A stretch of 64,000 nt of DNA, from positions 7,126,902 to 7,190,901 of the forward strand of contig NW_020654289.1 in NCBI RefSeq assembly GCF_003589595.1, written 5' to 3'. The notes beneath the pieces are model-generated. The model did not search any database. It saw only the letters and a program-made list of their open reading frames with translations, and was not told the DNA's origin. The DNA comes from Hyposmocoma kahamanoa. Lineage: Eukaryota; Arthropoda; Insecta; Lepidoptera; Cosmopterigidae. The translations under genes and the position numbers were made by a program. Below, one piece after another: positions 32,000 through 41,856 of this stretch. Within the stretch, counting starts at the first letter, position 1. Each line of letters begins with the position of its first letter.

Positions 32000-32645
32000 A
32001 ACAAGAATAGAATAGAATATACGCCTGACAGGCCAGTGCGTGTATGCTGAGGGCTAATTAAAAGTTTCCACAGATAATTATTTACAGTGATAGAAACAAA
32101 CTAAAAAGTAAGTTGCCAACTTAAAGAAAAAATAACACATAAAAATAACGAAATTAAAAACGTTAAATAGTTATAGTATAGCGTAAGCGTTTTAGTTTAC
32201 TTGTACTCGTGTTGAACAAGTCCACCTCACCATATCTATTAACTAAAGAGTGAAAAGAGCGAGACGCCCTATTTAAAAATGCATTTTGTCTATAATTTGT
32301 GCTAACCCTAGTAACGTAAAGGGTGATAGGATTTCTCAGTGCAACCTTGCTTGTGCGTAGTCCTATTTGCTCAAGGAGTTCAGGGCAATCGACAGTGCCG
32401 TTTGCTATGTTAGCTATGTAAGTCAAAATTAGCCATTCCTCTCCGTTTGTATAATGGCAGACAGTGAAATTTGTGACACCTAGTCTCATAGTCTGGCAGA
32501 AATATATCTGCTCGATATTGCAAGTAAAGTAGAAATCTCTTCTGGATACCTTCTATTCGTGCGGAATACACGCCATAATGAGGATTCCACACCTGGGAGG
32601 CGTATTCAAGATGGCTACGTACGTAAGAACAAAAAAGTATTTTAA
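32000..32645 (-). pseudogene. Non-LTR retrotransposon ORF2 C-terminus with 3' UTR
   Basis: Downward on the minus strand: SYVRSHLEYASQVWNPHYGV and RIEGIQKRFLLYLQYR, then a frame change near 32495, then CPELLEQIGLRTSK, TNYRQNAFLNRASR and LFNTST, ending at the stop at 32163. This is the stretch after the RT palm in jockey/CR1-like LINEs. A UTR of about 150 bp ends in a TATTC-type tail near 32005 (AGAATAGAATAG on the plus strand). The 5' truncation is at about 32645. It is not expressed as protein, given the frameshift. Confidence 0.8.
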
Positions 32646-32859
32646 GAGTTTTGATATTTTATACTTATATTTAATAAACAGTTTATCAACTCGCCAATTC
32701 TACGCCGGACAAGCACTTCGGCGCCGGCAACGGCGGCGGCGCAGCGCATGTCTAGTGAGTACTAAAACAGTATAGTTCAGTTTTCAAAGTTCTACTTTGC
32801 TTCCTAGTTAAGTGGAGTTATAGAATTTTACAGTAACACCACGTTCAATGTATATGCTT

Positions 32860-33122
32860 CTATAATAAGATTCCGGGTGATATTCAAAATTTGTCTTTTA
32901 CGAGGCTAACTAACTACTAAAGGTGTTAGTGACCCGTTCAGTTTTTGCAGGTTCGGCTCTTTTCGATCGAAGATGTTTAAATTAAATTTTGTTCAGAGTT
33001 TCTTGCTCATTCTTCTCAGGGTAATTTGCCTTACGAATGAGCAGTAGAGTTTAATCAATATAACGATTTTAAGTGTAATTTGTTTACGTATGAAAAAAGA
33101 TGATTTAACTTTGACTTTGCAA
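32860..33122 (+). mobile_element. LINE 3' UTR end
   Basis: TGCTTCTATAATAAGATTCC, GCTCATTCTTCTCAGGGTAA and CTTACGAATGAGCAGTAGAG match 22080-22391 and end near TTTAACTTTGACTTTGC. Confidence 0.6.
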
Positions 33123-34041
33123 AATTAAATTTTTATATATACACTGTTACGCTAGTGTAAGAATGTAAAAAAAATGACATATTCCTATTTTTCTAGAACT
33201 GTTGCATAATAACGTTTTTGGGTTTAGAAGAAGTTTCTTTCTAAATATAAAGGCCTATTATTTATCAAACAATAGCCATGAAAAGCTGTGTACAATCCAC
33301 AGTATTTTATTATTTTGAATCAGATATCTGAAGTGTCTAAATAGTAAAATAAAATTATCGGTGTCTAAATGTACTTGTTCTGTTTATTTAATGTTTCTCC
33401 AACATTTACTACAATAGTGCGTACAATAAATTATATGATGGAGATCTTATCTAGAATTGTACAATTAATTAAGAAAGAACATATTTTGCAAAAACAACGT
33501 AGAAATAGAAAAGTTGTAACTTAAAAAATTAAATTAAAGCATAAACTAAATTAAACAAGCTATTAAAGAGAAAATAATATGGAGGTTTAATAAAACTAAT
33601 ACTGATGATCGCAAGTCACTTCAATAGATTGTTCATCCATGGTTGCTGTCACACATTCTGGTCACGCGTGGGCCCGGTCTCGCTGACGGATTGGCCGGGC
33701 GCACGCCGCGCATATAGATGCTGCGCGGATAGTTTTCATAAAGATAAACTGGGATTATGAGAAATGCGCCCGCAGTCCGCCGTCCCTCATTTGTTTCACT
33801 TCCAGTCTCGGCACTATAAGCCTGGGCCAGTCAGTGATTGATAGTGGACACGTGTACTTGTCCACATGTAATTACTTGTAAATATTTTCATCTTTCTAGT
33901 TGCGGTGCACGAATAAACTTACTCAGGTTTTTGTTGTACCGCCAAATTTAGATTAATAAATAGATATATATTTTTAATTATTCACAAAAAAAATTGGACA
34001 TGAAACTATACTGCATGTGATTATCACTAATTACAGGTTTC
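33123..34041. other. Gene-free stretch with GC-richer island
   Basis: No ORF or repeat recognised. 33650-33850 is non-repetitive and GC-richer, with AACTGGGATTATGAG, TCCGCCGTCCCTCATTTG and CAGTCAGTGATTG; it could be regulatory. Confidence 0.4.
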
Positions 34042-34346
34042 TTACCACGATATGGTTTCTTTTTATTTTCCCGATATTTCGAAACGGTCACACTTCATGG
34101 TCACGGGTTTACTGGCCAGGGGCAGATGACAGTTTTAAGAACAGACATATCTGTCTACCCTCTTTCGCTGTCGATGACTACCCTCGTCTAATAAAGTAAT
34201 CGAGAGGAGGGTAATCGTCGACAGCGAAAGAGGGTAGACAAATATGTCTGTTTTTAAAGCTGCCACTGGCCAGTCAACCCGAGACCATGGAGTGTGTAAC
34301 CGTCTCGATATATCGGGAAAATAAAAAGAAATCATGTCGTGGTAAT
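34042..34346. mobile_element. Fold-back element with arms of about 150 bp
   Basis: TTACCACGATATGGTTTCTT at the left is mirrored by AAGAAATCATGTCGTGGTAA at the right. Inner blocks CTACCCTCTTTCGCTGTCGA and TCGACAGCGAAAGAGGGTAG are exact complements. No coding capacity; the ORFs over it are symmetrical by-products. Confidence 0.85.
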
Positions 34347-35624
34347 AATATACTATTTTCCATGCCTTACGAGTACATTCGAAAAGTGGGTGATTCTATT
34401 CGTTACGAAATAGTCGATTTTTTCACAATTTAATAGGAGAGAAACAGATTGTCGTATTAATGTAGGGAATCACATTTTCCGAGTATAACGAAGTTTAAAC
34501 CTTAGATCATCATAATAGGAATTGATTTTGAAACATTTTACGAGCAATGATTGGAATGTGGAATTCAATGAACACAATTCTAAAACATTACGTTTGATAT
34601 GTGAAATACTAAATCAACTCTATTCCTGATGAGTTTATAATATAAACGAAATAGTTTATTATAGAGGTTGTTAACAAAATGTACGAGCTACATTTTCAAA
34701 ATGAACTAGCTACATTTTCACATTAGCAACGTTGTAACATGAGAAAGCAATTACCGCCGCCATAAAATGCAAATGATTGCAGTCTAGTTCAGAGCTCATT
34801 TGTAATACTGAAATTGTAAATCTGAAAGTTTATTATGTTTATAAATCCTACATGCCACGTGCATTCGTGTAGCGCCCGTATTTCCGATTAAAAAAAAAAT
34901 CAAAATAGACTCACGTTTGCTCTCAAGATCACTTGAAAGTAGTGATCTCCGGGTCTACATTTAAGTATGAAGTCGTTACATTGGTTTAAACTTTAACTAT
35001 TTTCTTACATTATTTGATTTAAAAAACCGGGACTTAATCGTGTATAAGAACATATTACTAGACCGACGCACAACATTCACGATATCCAGATATGTTGAGT
35101 GTTGTATGTCGGCCTAGTGATAACCTTAGGGTACTAAAAAGTGTGGGTAGTTAAAAAAAAACTCGCACGGCTAGAAGATGTTGATATTCGCCTCTTCAGT
35201 CTCTTCGAGACCATCGACGTTGCAAAGACGTCCGAACGTGGTAAATAAAATATGTTTTTATACGATTAAGTTCCGATTTTTCAAATCAAATAATATCAAA
35301 TCGTTGTTTGATTGTAACAATTTTTATATAAAAAAAGTGTACATTTTGAATATTGTAAATATTTTAGGCTTATATTTTTGCATTTGCATTTCCAATATTT
35401 TTCAGAAAAGTAGCGAATATGCTAATAAATATGGCTCCAAATATGCTAATTTTTTTGAAACCACTGATCATTGTAATTCCATTGAGACTCCACTCAGATT
35501 ATATTACAATTACGATTGATACTGTCAGAAGTTCGAAATAACATCTTCCTGAAATAACGTTTCCTCGCATTTTCATAACCTCGAAAGTAATTTTGAGAGG
35601 AAAATGTTTTATGGCTACACACCT
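34347..35624. other. Gene-free AT-rich stretch
   Basis: I see no domain, RNA gene or repeat family. The 113-codon frame at 35178-35519 has an unremarkable AT-driven composition. A local imperfect inverted pair is at 35058-35125 (TAGACCGACG-CAACA against TGTTGAG-GTCGGCCTA). Confidence 0.4.
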
Positions 35625-36045
35625 CTAGGGCGTGCTGCGCGGTGTCATCCGCAGCGCCGCACTCGTGACACGACGGGGACGGTTCCCTCCTCGCCACCTT
35701 GTGCAGGTAGTGACCGAAGCAGCCGTGCCCGGTCAGCACCTGCACAAGGTGGTACGACAGTGGCCCGTGGGACTGGTTTACCCACTCTACGAGGACAGGG
35801 CGGATCGCCTCTATGGTAGGAGCGCCATAGGGGGGATCCGCCAAGCCCTCTTTCCACCGGTCCCGTATGCGCTGCGCCGCGAGGCGGCGTTCCCGCTCCA
35901 CCTCGTGGGGAGCGGGTCGCTCGCCTCGGTCCCTCATTCCCCGCCGGTTGGTGTGGACCTCCGCCAGGACCTCGGCTTCGAGGTCCCACGGCGGAGTACC
36001 GGCGAGGACGCATGCGGCGGCGCAAGCCGTAAGGTCCCATTTTCT
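35625..36045 (-). pseudogene. R1-clade LINE ORF2 C-terminal fragment
   Basis: Reading the minus strand from 36045: LTACAAACVLAGTPPWDLEA, EVLAEV, ERERRLAAQRIRDRW, LVEWVNQSHGPLSYHLVQVL, TGHGCFGHYLHKVARREP and CHECGAADDTAQHALEVC. The last is the C-terminal Cys/His cluster of R1-type ORF2 (R1, TRAS and SART families). The homology stops at about 35625 and the frame runs on in unrelated DNA to 35494. Strongly GC-rich against its surroundings. The endonuclease and RT are absent. Confidence 0.85.
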
Positions 36046-36862
36046 TTTAAACCTTTTTTTTGTTGTTAATCCGGGGGAATCTGCTTACAGATACCCCGGC
36101 CCCGCGGGGGCAGAACCGGGGTTATGTGGGACTGGGCTGAACCCTGAAGGGGAGCAGCCCGACCGCACTAAACCCCCGGAGTGTTCCTCCTCTCCGCTGT
36201 AGGTGGGGGTACGGGTACGCTGTTGCACTCATCCGCGCCCCCACCAGCGGCTGGCCGCGCCCTGCGCAGCCGCTCCCCGAGAAGGGAGACACATCGGTCC
36301 CCCGACTCCGAATGTGAGGCTCGCCGAACACCAGACGAGCCTTCCATCCCGGGCCCCTTTATGCTGGGCAGCGAACTCCCCCGAGTCCGCTACCCAGGGG
36401 CCATGGGGGGCCAGGACAGCATCCACTCAACTGTGAAGTTCAGTGGCTGCTCCCCCAGCCCCTGCGGCGGATCTGATGACAGGCTCCGCCGCAACACCTA
36501 ACGCGCTTCCGCGCGGACTCTCCGAAGAGAGTCCCTTGGAGCGCCCACCACGGGCCAACCGCCCACATTCGGCCGCGGAGGATAGGACGAGCGGCAACGA
36601 CACACCGACACGTCGCTTCCCCCGCGGCCCCGCCGCCACTGCATCGTCGAAAGCGGTGCAGCCCCGCCAGGGTCGCGGAGGACAGGACGAGCGGCAACGA
36701 CACACCGACACGTCTCTCCCCCCGCGACCCTCCTCCTTGCGCATCCGCGAGGTCCCGCTGACCAAACGAACCCCGCGCGGAACGCCCTCCTCCTCGGGCC
36801 AGCCTATCACCATCGGCCGGCCCCGTGGGTTCCTCTTAGCTTCACCGTGGGATGAAAACTTA
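36046..36862 (-). mobile_element. GC-rich R1-like 3' UTR block with A-tail
   Basis: On the minus strand GGGGGTTTAGTGCGGTCGGG, CCCAGTCCCACATAACCCCG and GGGGTATCTGTAAGCAG precede AACAACAAAAAAAAGG (36051-36066), resembling TRAS/R1-type 3' UTRs. A direct repeat of about 100 bp spacing (ACGAGCGGCAACGACACACC) is at about 36587 and 36689. It sits 5' of the ORF2 fragment, so two elements are joined head-to-tail or rearranged. Long ORFs on both strands are GC artefacts. Confidence 0.55.
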
Positions 36863-36884
36863 ACCTAACCTAACCGAACCTAAT
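36863..36884 (+). repeat. CCTAA (TTAGG) telomere-like repeats
   Basis: TTAACCTAACCTAACCGAAC then CTAAT: four to five degenerate units of the insect telomere repeat, at the 5' edge of the R1-like block. Similar short runs (AACCTAACCTAAA at about 28879) also occur elsewhere. Confidence 0.6.
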
Positions 36885-37239
36885 CGTGTCTTTGCGATAA
36901 ACATCTAACATATCCCGAAAGAACAACGGTTTCGTTATAAATCGGTTTTCGGTAATAAAAATTCTAACAACGTAAAAAATAAATTCGAGTTTGTGATAGG
37001 TTACCAAAACCTAGTAGCAATGTCAGGTGAGTTTCAAGAGAGTGTCAATGGAATGGCAGTGATTGCATTCATTCGTTCAATAATTAACTATTGATGTTGC
37101 CTTACTAAAACTGCCATGGAAATTACTGTGCATAATATTAATTTTTATTACTTATGATCAGCATTTTAGTCTTTAAATTTAATATATATATAATATTAGT
37201 ACACAACGTCACTGACGTCCCATCGACTCGCCATTGAAG

Positions 37240-37345
37240 AGCAGTAGGGCTAACACGATAGGGCGCGTCTAGCGCGAGAGCGACATAAAGTGCGAGATAC
37301 TGCTATTCTCACATAGAGATGTTCCGCTTTATGTCGCAGTTGAAT
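37240..37345. mobile_element. MITE-2 partial copy
   Basis: AACACGATAGGGCGCG, GCGAGAGCGACATAAAG and TGCGAGATACTGC match the element at 48690-48846. Confidence 0.65.
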
Positions 37346-37435
37346 GGCCAGCAACTGACAAGCCACCTCTTCTTACTTTCAGCAGAATACCAAACGTACA
37401 AAATCTTGTAGCAGGACAAAATCCTGTAAACAATT

Positions 37436-37596
37436 TAGTAGCACTAGAGCTCCTTGTTAAAAGTTCGTCCAGGGTACAGGGTACAGCTGCCTTGCCTATT
37501 TCTGCCGCCAAGCAGTAATGTCAGCATTACTATGTTCCAGTTTTGGAGGGTAAGGGTGCTGGTGAAATTACAGGCACACGGGATTTGTCAACTTTC
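37436..37596 (-). mobile_element. RepA 3' half of an interrupted copy
   Basis: AAAGTTCGTCCAGGG, TATTTCTGCCGCCAAGCAGT and GGGATTTGTCAACTT. The matching 5' half on the same strand is at 38486-38645. Confidence 0.75.
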
Positions 37597-38055
37597 TTTT
37601 TTTTTAATTTATTGAGGGACAACAGTTACACATATATAAAGAAATACAAATTTTATTAAATTATGTAGGTAAACAGACAATCTGATACACAATAAACAAT
37701 ACGGAAGAAAGAAAAGTATGTGTGTGGTCTGTGATAAACAACTTCAAGTTATGGATAGAACATATAAATAGAAAAAAAAAAACAGAACAAACATATTCAG
37801 CAATATGCGTATTCCGAACACTGCAAGAGTGCACACAGAGTTAACTCGCTGCGCCCAGGACCGGTCGTGTCATTACGTAACGGAACACAAGTCGTAATTG
37901 AATTGAAAAATAATTATTAACAATGCATTGAGTGAGAAAAAAAATGTAAAATAAAAAGAAGTATAGTTTTTGCAATCCATCAGTGAACCAGTTCAGCTAT
38001 TTCCAATTTGTGTTATATACAATTTATAATAATAACGTTGCTATTACGGCATTAG
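37597..38055 (-). mobile_element. Retro-inserted 3' end with poly(A)
   Basis: On the minus strand CCTCAATAAATTAAAAAAAA puts an AATAAA signal before an A-tail exactly at the RepA breakpoint. Sequence at 37790-37870 (TATTCCGAACACTGCAAGAG, AACTCGCTGCGCCCAGG) resembles 49245-49330, so it is probably the 3' UTR of a LINE family. How far it extends upstream is uncertain. Confidence 0.5.
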
Positions 38056-38485
38056 ATTTACATTGGAAATAACATAAGAAAACATGGTTTCCACTTAAGG
38101 TAAGCACAATAGTTAACTAATTATATTACAATTCATTAATTACTATAAATATAATAAAATCTAAATATTAATAAGGTAAATTTCATTTCAGACAATAACA
38201 TGAATCATAATTAATATTCTTTCAATCAAATCCAGAGATGTTAAATGTGAGCGTCAACCTTTATCAAGAGGAATGAGAATGGATGGTATGCAGGCCAGAA
38301 ACTTTAGGTAAGAACAACTTATTATACCGCTACTACATATTACTATATAAAGATTATACATTTTTGATGGTTTTACGTAAATGTTAAGCACCAATCATTA
38401 TATTATTTATTTGTTTTACTGCAGGACTCCTGACTCCATTATAAAGCTCAAGACTCAAGACGGCTCACTTGTTACTAGGAGAACA
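38056..38485 (+). CDS. Possible three-exon coding fragment, unknown product
   Basis: Exons 38056-38099, 38236-38307 and 38425-38485 have donors AAG|GTAAGC and TAG|GTAAGA, acceptors CATTAG, AATCCAG and TTTTACTGCAG, and introns of 136 and 117 bp. Joined in phases 2 and 2 the frame stays open: exon 1 ends in RKHGFHLR, exon 2 reads DVKCERQPLSRGMRMDG then MQARNF, exon 3 reads TPDSIIKLKTQDGSLVTRR. I do not recognise the family. The first acceptor is poor, no start or stop is found, and the right side runs into a RepA copy, so it may be a captured or truncated gene piece, or chance. Confidence 0.3.
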
Positions 38486-38645
38486 AACTTATGTTTACCA
38501 GGGTGACGAGCGCAGCAGTGGTAGTACCTCTCAGATCGTTGCAATTTAAAGCTCTGAGTGGCACTGTAACTGTTATGGACAGGCACGTAGCTTACCATCA
38601 GGTGCACGACTTGTTCATTCCGTCACTTGATGTTATAAAAAAAAA
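38486..38645 (-). mobile_element. RepA 5' half of an interrupted copy
   Basis: ACCAGGGTGACGAGCGCAGC, GCTCTGAGTGGCACTG, CATCAGGTGCACGACTTGTT and CACTTGATGTTATAAAAAAA. With 37436-37596 this would be one element split by about 890 bp. Confidence 0.8.
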
Positions 38646-39142
38646 CAACTGAGATAATTTAAAATTAGCGAACTTGGCGCCTAATATTTTACTGAAAAAA
38701 TTGTGAAACAAGTTTCACTCTTTGGAGATTTTCGAATAATTACCTAAATTTTTCTATCGCTAAGGATCACTAAATAGAGTTCACATGTCATTGAAACTTT
38801 CGAATAAAATTATTACGTATTCTTGTTTGATTGTTTGTTACCTGAAAGGCCTATAATACGTATTGTTTGATTTAGTGAATACGAAGTGAGGGTATTGTGT
38901 GTGTCAGTTAATTGTGTTTGTCATAGTTAATAGAGAGTCCTTGCCCGGAGCGTGGTCCAAACCATATTGACTGCACGGGCCTTTGTAGGTCAAGCCATTG
39001 ACGAACCAGATTTAATATAATCCGATAAATATTAAAAGATTTTCTGAAATAAGCACAAAAATGCTTATTTCGTGATATAAGTGACACGGACACCGCGCAA
39101 AACTGTTGTCAATATAATTAACAGAGATTTGAAAATAAAACA
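38646..39142. other. Gene-free stretch
   Basis: Nothing recognised. Confidence 0.4.
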
Positions 39143-39350
39143 ATTTTTTTGGAACTATATGTATGTATATACTTATTGTTTTTCAAACGAATCTACATTT
39201 CGGGCTGTTTACAGGTGTTATGGTCATGGCTCATTGTAAACGGCCCGAAATTAGGTTTGTTAGAAAAAACAAATATACGCGATTTGATCCAAAAAAATAG
39301 TTTATAGTAATATACATATATAGCTTGAAACGTTGGTTTGTTTGAAATAA
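39143..39350. mobile_element. RepC, diverged palindrome
   Basis: TTCAAACGAATCTACATTTC, GTTTACAGGTGTTATGGTC and TGTAAACGGCCCGAAA, then AACAAATATACGCGATTTG. Confidence 0.7.
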
Positions 39351-39357
39351 CCGAAAA

Positions 39358-39738
39358 GTATAATTATTAATACAAAGATCGAATACTCAGAAAAAATTCC
39401 TTCGATCCGACCGGATTCAAACCGACGTCTTCTAGCATACAGTGCCAGACGCTATATCAACTAAGCCACGGAACGAACCAGCAGACCTCACGAATTTTTG
39501 TATGTGCTTGCGTCGTATCTTTGTATTTGGTTTTTCAACGACTTTTTAGCCGTAGCGCCATCTACGAGAAATCTATGATATTTTGTCAATCAGTTAGATA
39601 TCTTTACAGCTACCAGCCCCGACTAGAGATGTCGCTATCCATTGTGTTTAAATTTTTATTGAATTGGTATTCAATTATTTTTATGTGAAATTACTCCACT
39701 ATAATTATTACTACAAAGATCGAACACTCAAAGAAAAG
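39358..39738 (-). mobile_element. RepD, long copy with repeated ends
   Basis: ATAATTATTAATACAAAGAT, CGAATACTCAG near the left and ATAATTATTACTACAAAGAT, CGAACACTCAA at the right enclose TTCCTTCGATCCGACCGG, CTATATCAACTAAGCCACGG, GTAGCGCCATCTACGAG and GACTAGAGATGTCGCTAT. The start motif is repeated at the end, as in the 46-kb copy. Confidence 0.75.
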
Positions 39739-40734
39739 GTTTTTATTAAGGCCCCTTTTATTTTGATTATACTTTTATTGCTTAAATATATGACGTCGTT
39801 GTATAAATATTAACTTTCATCAGTAGATGCATAAAAAGGTGTCGCTATCAGTACATATATTTTACTATCTGTTAAATTTATTATTATAATTTTTATCATT
39901 ATTAATCTATAAGCGTTTTATTGAATGGTACAGGTTTCTCTGCAAGAAAAGGATTTAGATAATCCGTTGTGAGTGAGTAATGAAAATTGTATGAGTTTGA
40001 TTCCAATGGTAATATGAGGCGCACTACTTTGGCATAATACTTCGGATGATATTCCTTCTGAGCTCATTAATAATATATTTTCTATTATTGTTTGCCTTCA
40101 AGTTACTATTATTTATTTCTTTGTTTATTGACTCAGATATGTATGGTCATATGGTGGCTCAGTCGATTAGCGAAAACCGCTAAGTTCATGATCGTTGATA
40201 TACCATATAGTCTATGACTCTTTATTTCTTTGAATTGGGGTGAGATAATTGGTAATCGTGGACTTGTACGGCGAATAGACAACAGTAGACCTGCCTGTAA
40301 CAGTGAATAACCTTGAAGTAAGTTTCATCAGTTTATTATCATCATGTTATCGTCACCTATATCATCGCATATATCTGTCTGCTGGGCATGGTTTTTGGGG
40401 GCAAAAGGCATCTTTGGAGAATCATGTAAATTTACTCTGTCATTCAGGTTTTCTTCTTTTGCTTCTTTATCTGGCTTTCGCAAAAGAATTAAAGAGTTTA
40501 CGCTAATGAAATGATACAAATAAACGGAATCAGTTACAAAAGCTAGTTGTTATTTTTATTTTAGTATTATTATGACTCGGATATCACTCTTATTATTACT
40601 AATTTTGTGACTTTATATTATTTAAGAACACACTGCATACTGTTATAATTTTATTCTAAGTTGGGTATTGTTTTCTTAAATATTTAGGTTACAGATCAAA
40701 TACTTGTTATTCTTTACAGTTTTTATTAAATAGG
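39739..40734. other. Gene-free stretch
   Basis: No domain or repeat family recognised; the short frame at 40303-40506 has a hydrophobic end but no support. Confidence 0.4.
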
Positions 40735-40945
40735 CATAGTCATCTACCTCTTCTCAGGCTCCATCTGAAAATCAGCGCCGTGGCTCTGCCCTGCATTGAG
40801 CTGGCTAGTCTTTTCGCCTATTATTATGTATTTAGTAATACTACTAATTTTTTTTATTGTTTGTTATTTAATTCAAATTTAGATTAATATTATTATTATT
40901 TTTTGTATATTTATTTGTAATAGCCGTATAAAAGTTTATTTCTTT
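40735..40945 (+). mobile_element. LINE 3' UTR end
   Basis: TCTTCTCAGGCTCCATCTG, AAAATCAGCGCCGTGGCTCT and TTGAGCTGGCTAGTC form a 3' UTR type I associate with lepidopteran LINEs; it ends in an AT-rich tail with TTTCTTTCTTTAG. Confidence 0.5.
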
Positions 40946-41144
40946 CTTTAGTGATACCTTTTAATTTTTTTTTAAATTGATTTTAACAATGACACCTACT
41001 TATAATTACTTTATATTCTTGGCACTCTTAAGCCTAGAAAGGAATGTTATGAGTGTTGCAGCTTCATTAATTCTATTCCATTGTGCAACTTATTTATTAA
41101 CTACATATATAGGTATTCATTAGTAAATTAAATTAAAGAGTTGC

Positions 41145-41340
41145 AAAACTGAAGTGGAAGTAAGTGGGGCACGTTGCTCGCACGAATAGCCGATGGGGCC
41201 ATAGAGTTCACAAAGTGGACCGATGACATAATGAAGTTGCGGGAATCCCGCTGGATGAAAGCGGCGCGGCGCAAGACTGGTCGGTGTGGCCATTTTTAGG
41301 ATAGGTTATGTCCAGCGGTGGATGATGATAGGACATTAAA
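41145..41340 (+). pseudogene. RTE-like endonuclease/reverse transcriptase C-terminus
   Basis: Pieces KLKWK and WGTLLARIADGA lead into KWTDDIMKLRESRWMKAARR, ending GRCGHF before a stop. The K-x-W-x-W-G-H and W-x-DD-x3-x-SRWM arrangement is the C-terminus of LINE ORF2 of the RTE/CR1-like type, also present at 58918-59226. The following DRLCPAVDDDR corresponds to the usual post-stop UTR. One frame shift near 41160. 5'-truncated, non-functional. Confidence 0.75.
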
Positions 41341-41352
41341 TTATACATCATT

Positions 41353-41376
41353 CGTAAATAATAATAATAATAATAA
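41353..41376. repeat. (AAT)n microsatellite
   Basis: AATAATAATAATAATAAT between the RTE end and the SINE-B copy. Confidence 0.9.
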
Positions 41377-41377
41377 A

Positions 41378-41579
41378 GCACACACTCAGCATAGCCCCGC
41401 ACTAGGGAAACCCTGTATCGCAGGCGCCATGGACACACACATAGACAACCACAAATTACACCGAAACTCACGAGAGAAATAAATGTAGGCCATACAAATA
41501 TTTCTCTCGGCCCGGGAATCGAACCTGGGACCTCTGCGTGGCAGTCCGGCATGGTAACCGTTCGGCCACAGAGGCAGTT
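41378..41579 (-). mobile_element. SINE-B, full length
   Basis: CACACACTCAGCATAGCCCC, CACGAGAGAAATAAATGTAG, GGGAATCGAACCTGGGACCT and CGTTCGGCCACAGAGGCAGT. Confidence 0.9.
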
Positions 41580-41675
41580 AAAAAAAAAGATTCAGTGGTA
41601 CAGTCACTCCTTTGAGAATTCAACCCAAAACAGGAGATCTTCCTCTACCTAGGAAGCAAGTGAACCGCAAATGCC

Positions 41676-41856
41676 TAACTGCCTCTGTGGCTGAACGGTT
41701 ACCACGCTGGACTGTCACGTAGAGGTCCCGGGCTCTAGAGAAATATTTGTATAGCCAACATTTATTCATCTCGTGAGTTTCGATGTAATTTGTGTTTGTT
41801 AATGAGTGTGTCCATAGCACCTGCGAGAGTGGTTTTCAGGGATTCGCTAGTGCGCA
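41676..41856 (+). mobile_element. SINE-B, diverged, opposite orientation
   Basis: CTGCCTCTGTGGCTGAACGG, CTGTCACGTAGAGGTCCCGG, CTCGTGAGTTTCGATG and AGTGCGC. It is inverted relative to the copy 100 bp upstream, so the pair can fold back. Confidence 0.8.

Noticed and set aside
33810..33840. Possible promoter (TATAAG and TCAGT)
   Set aside because: The spacing of about 16 bp is too short for a TATA box and initiator, and no gene follows.
34017..34335. Two mirror-image ORFs of similar sequence
   Set aside because: Both come from the arms of the fold-back element and encode related peptides by symmetry.
35632..36868. Several overlapping ORFs of 105-145 codons on both strands
   Set aside because: GC-rich R1-type LINE block; only the 35937-35625 minus frame (with its upstream extension) has RT C-terminal motifs.
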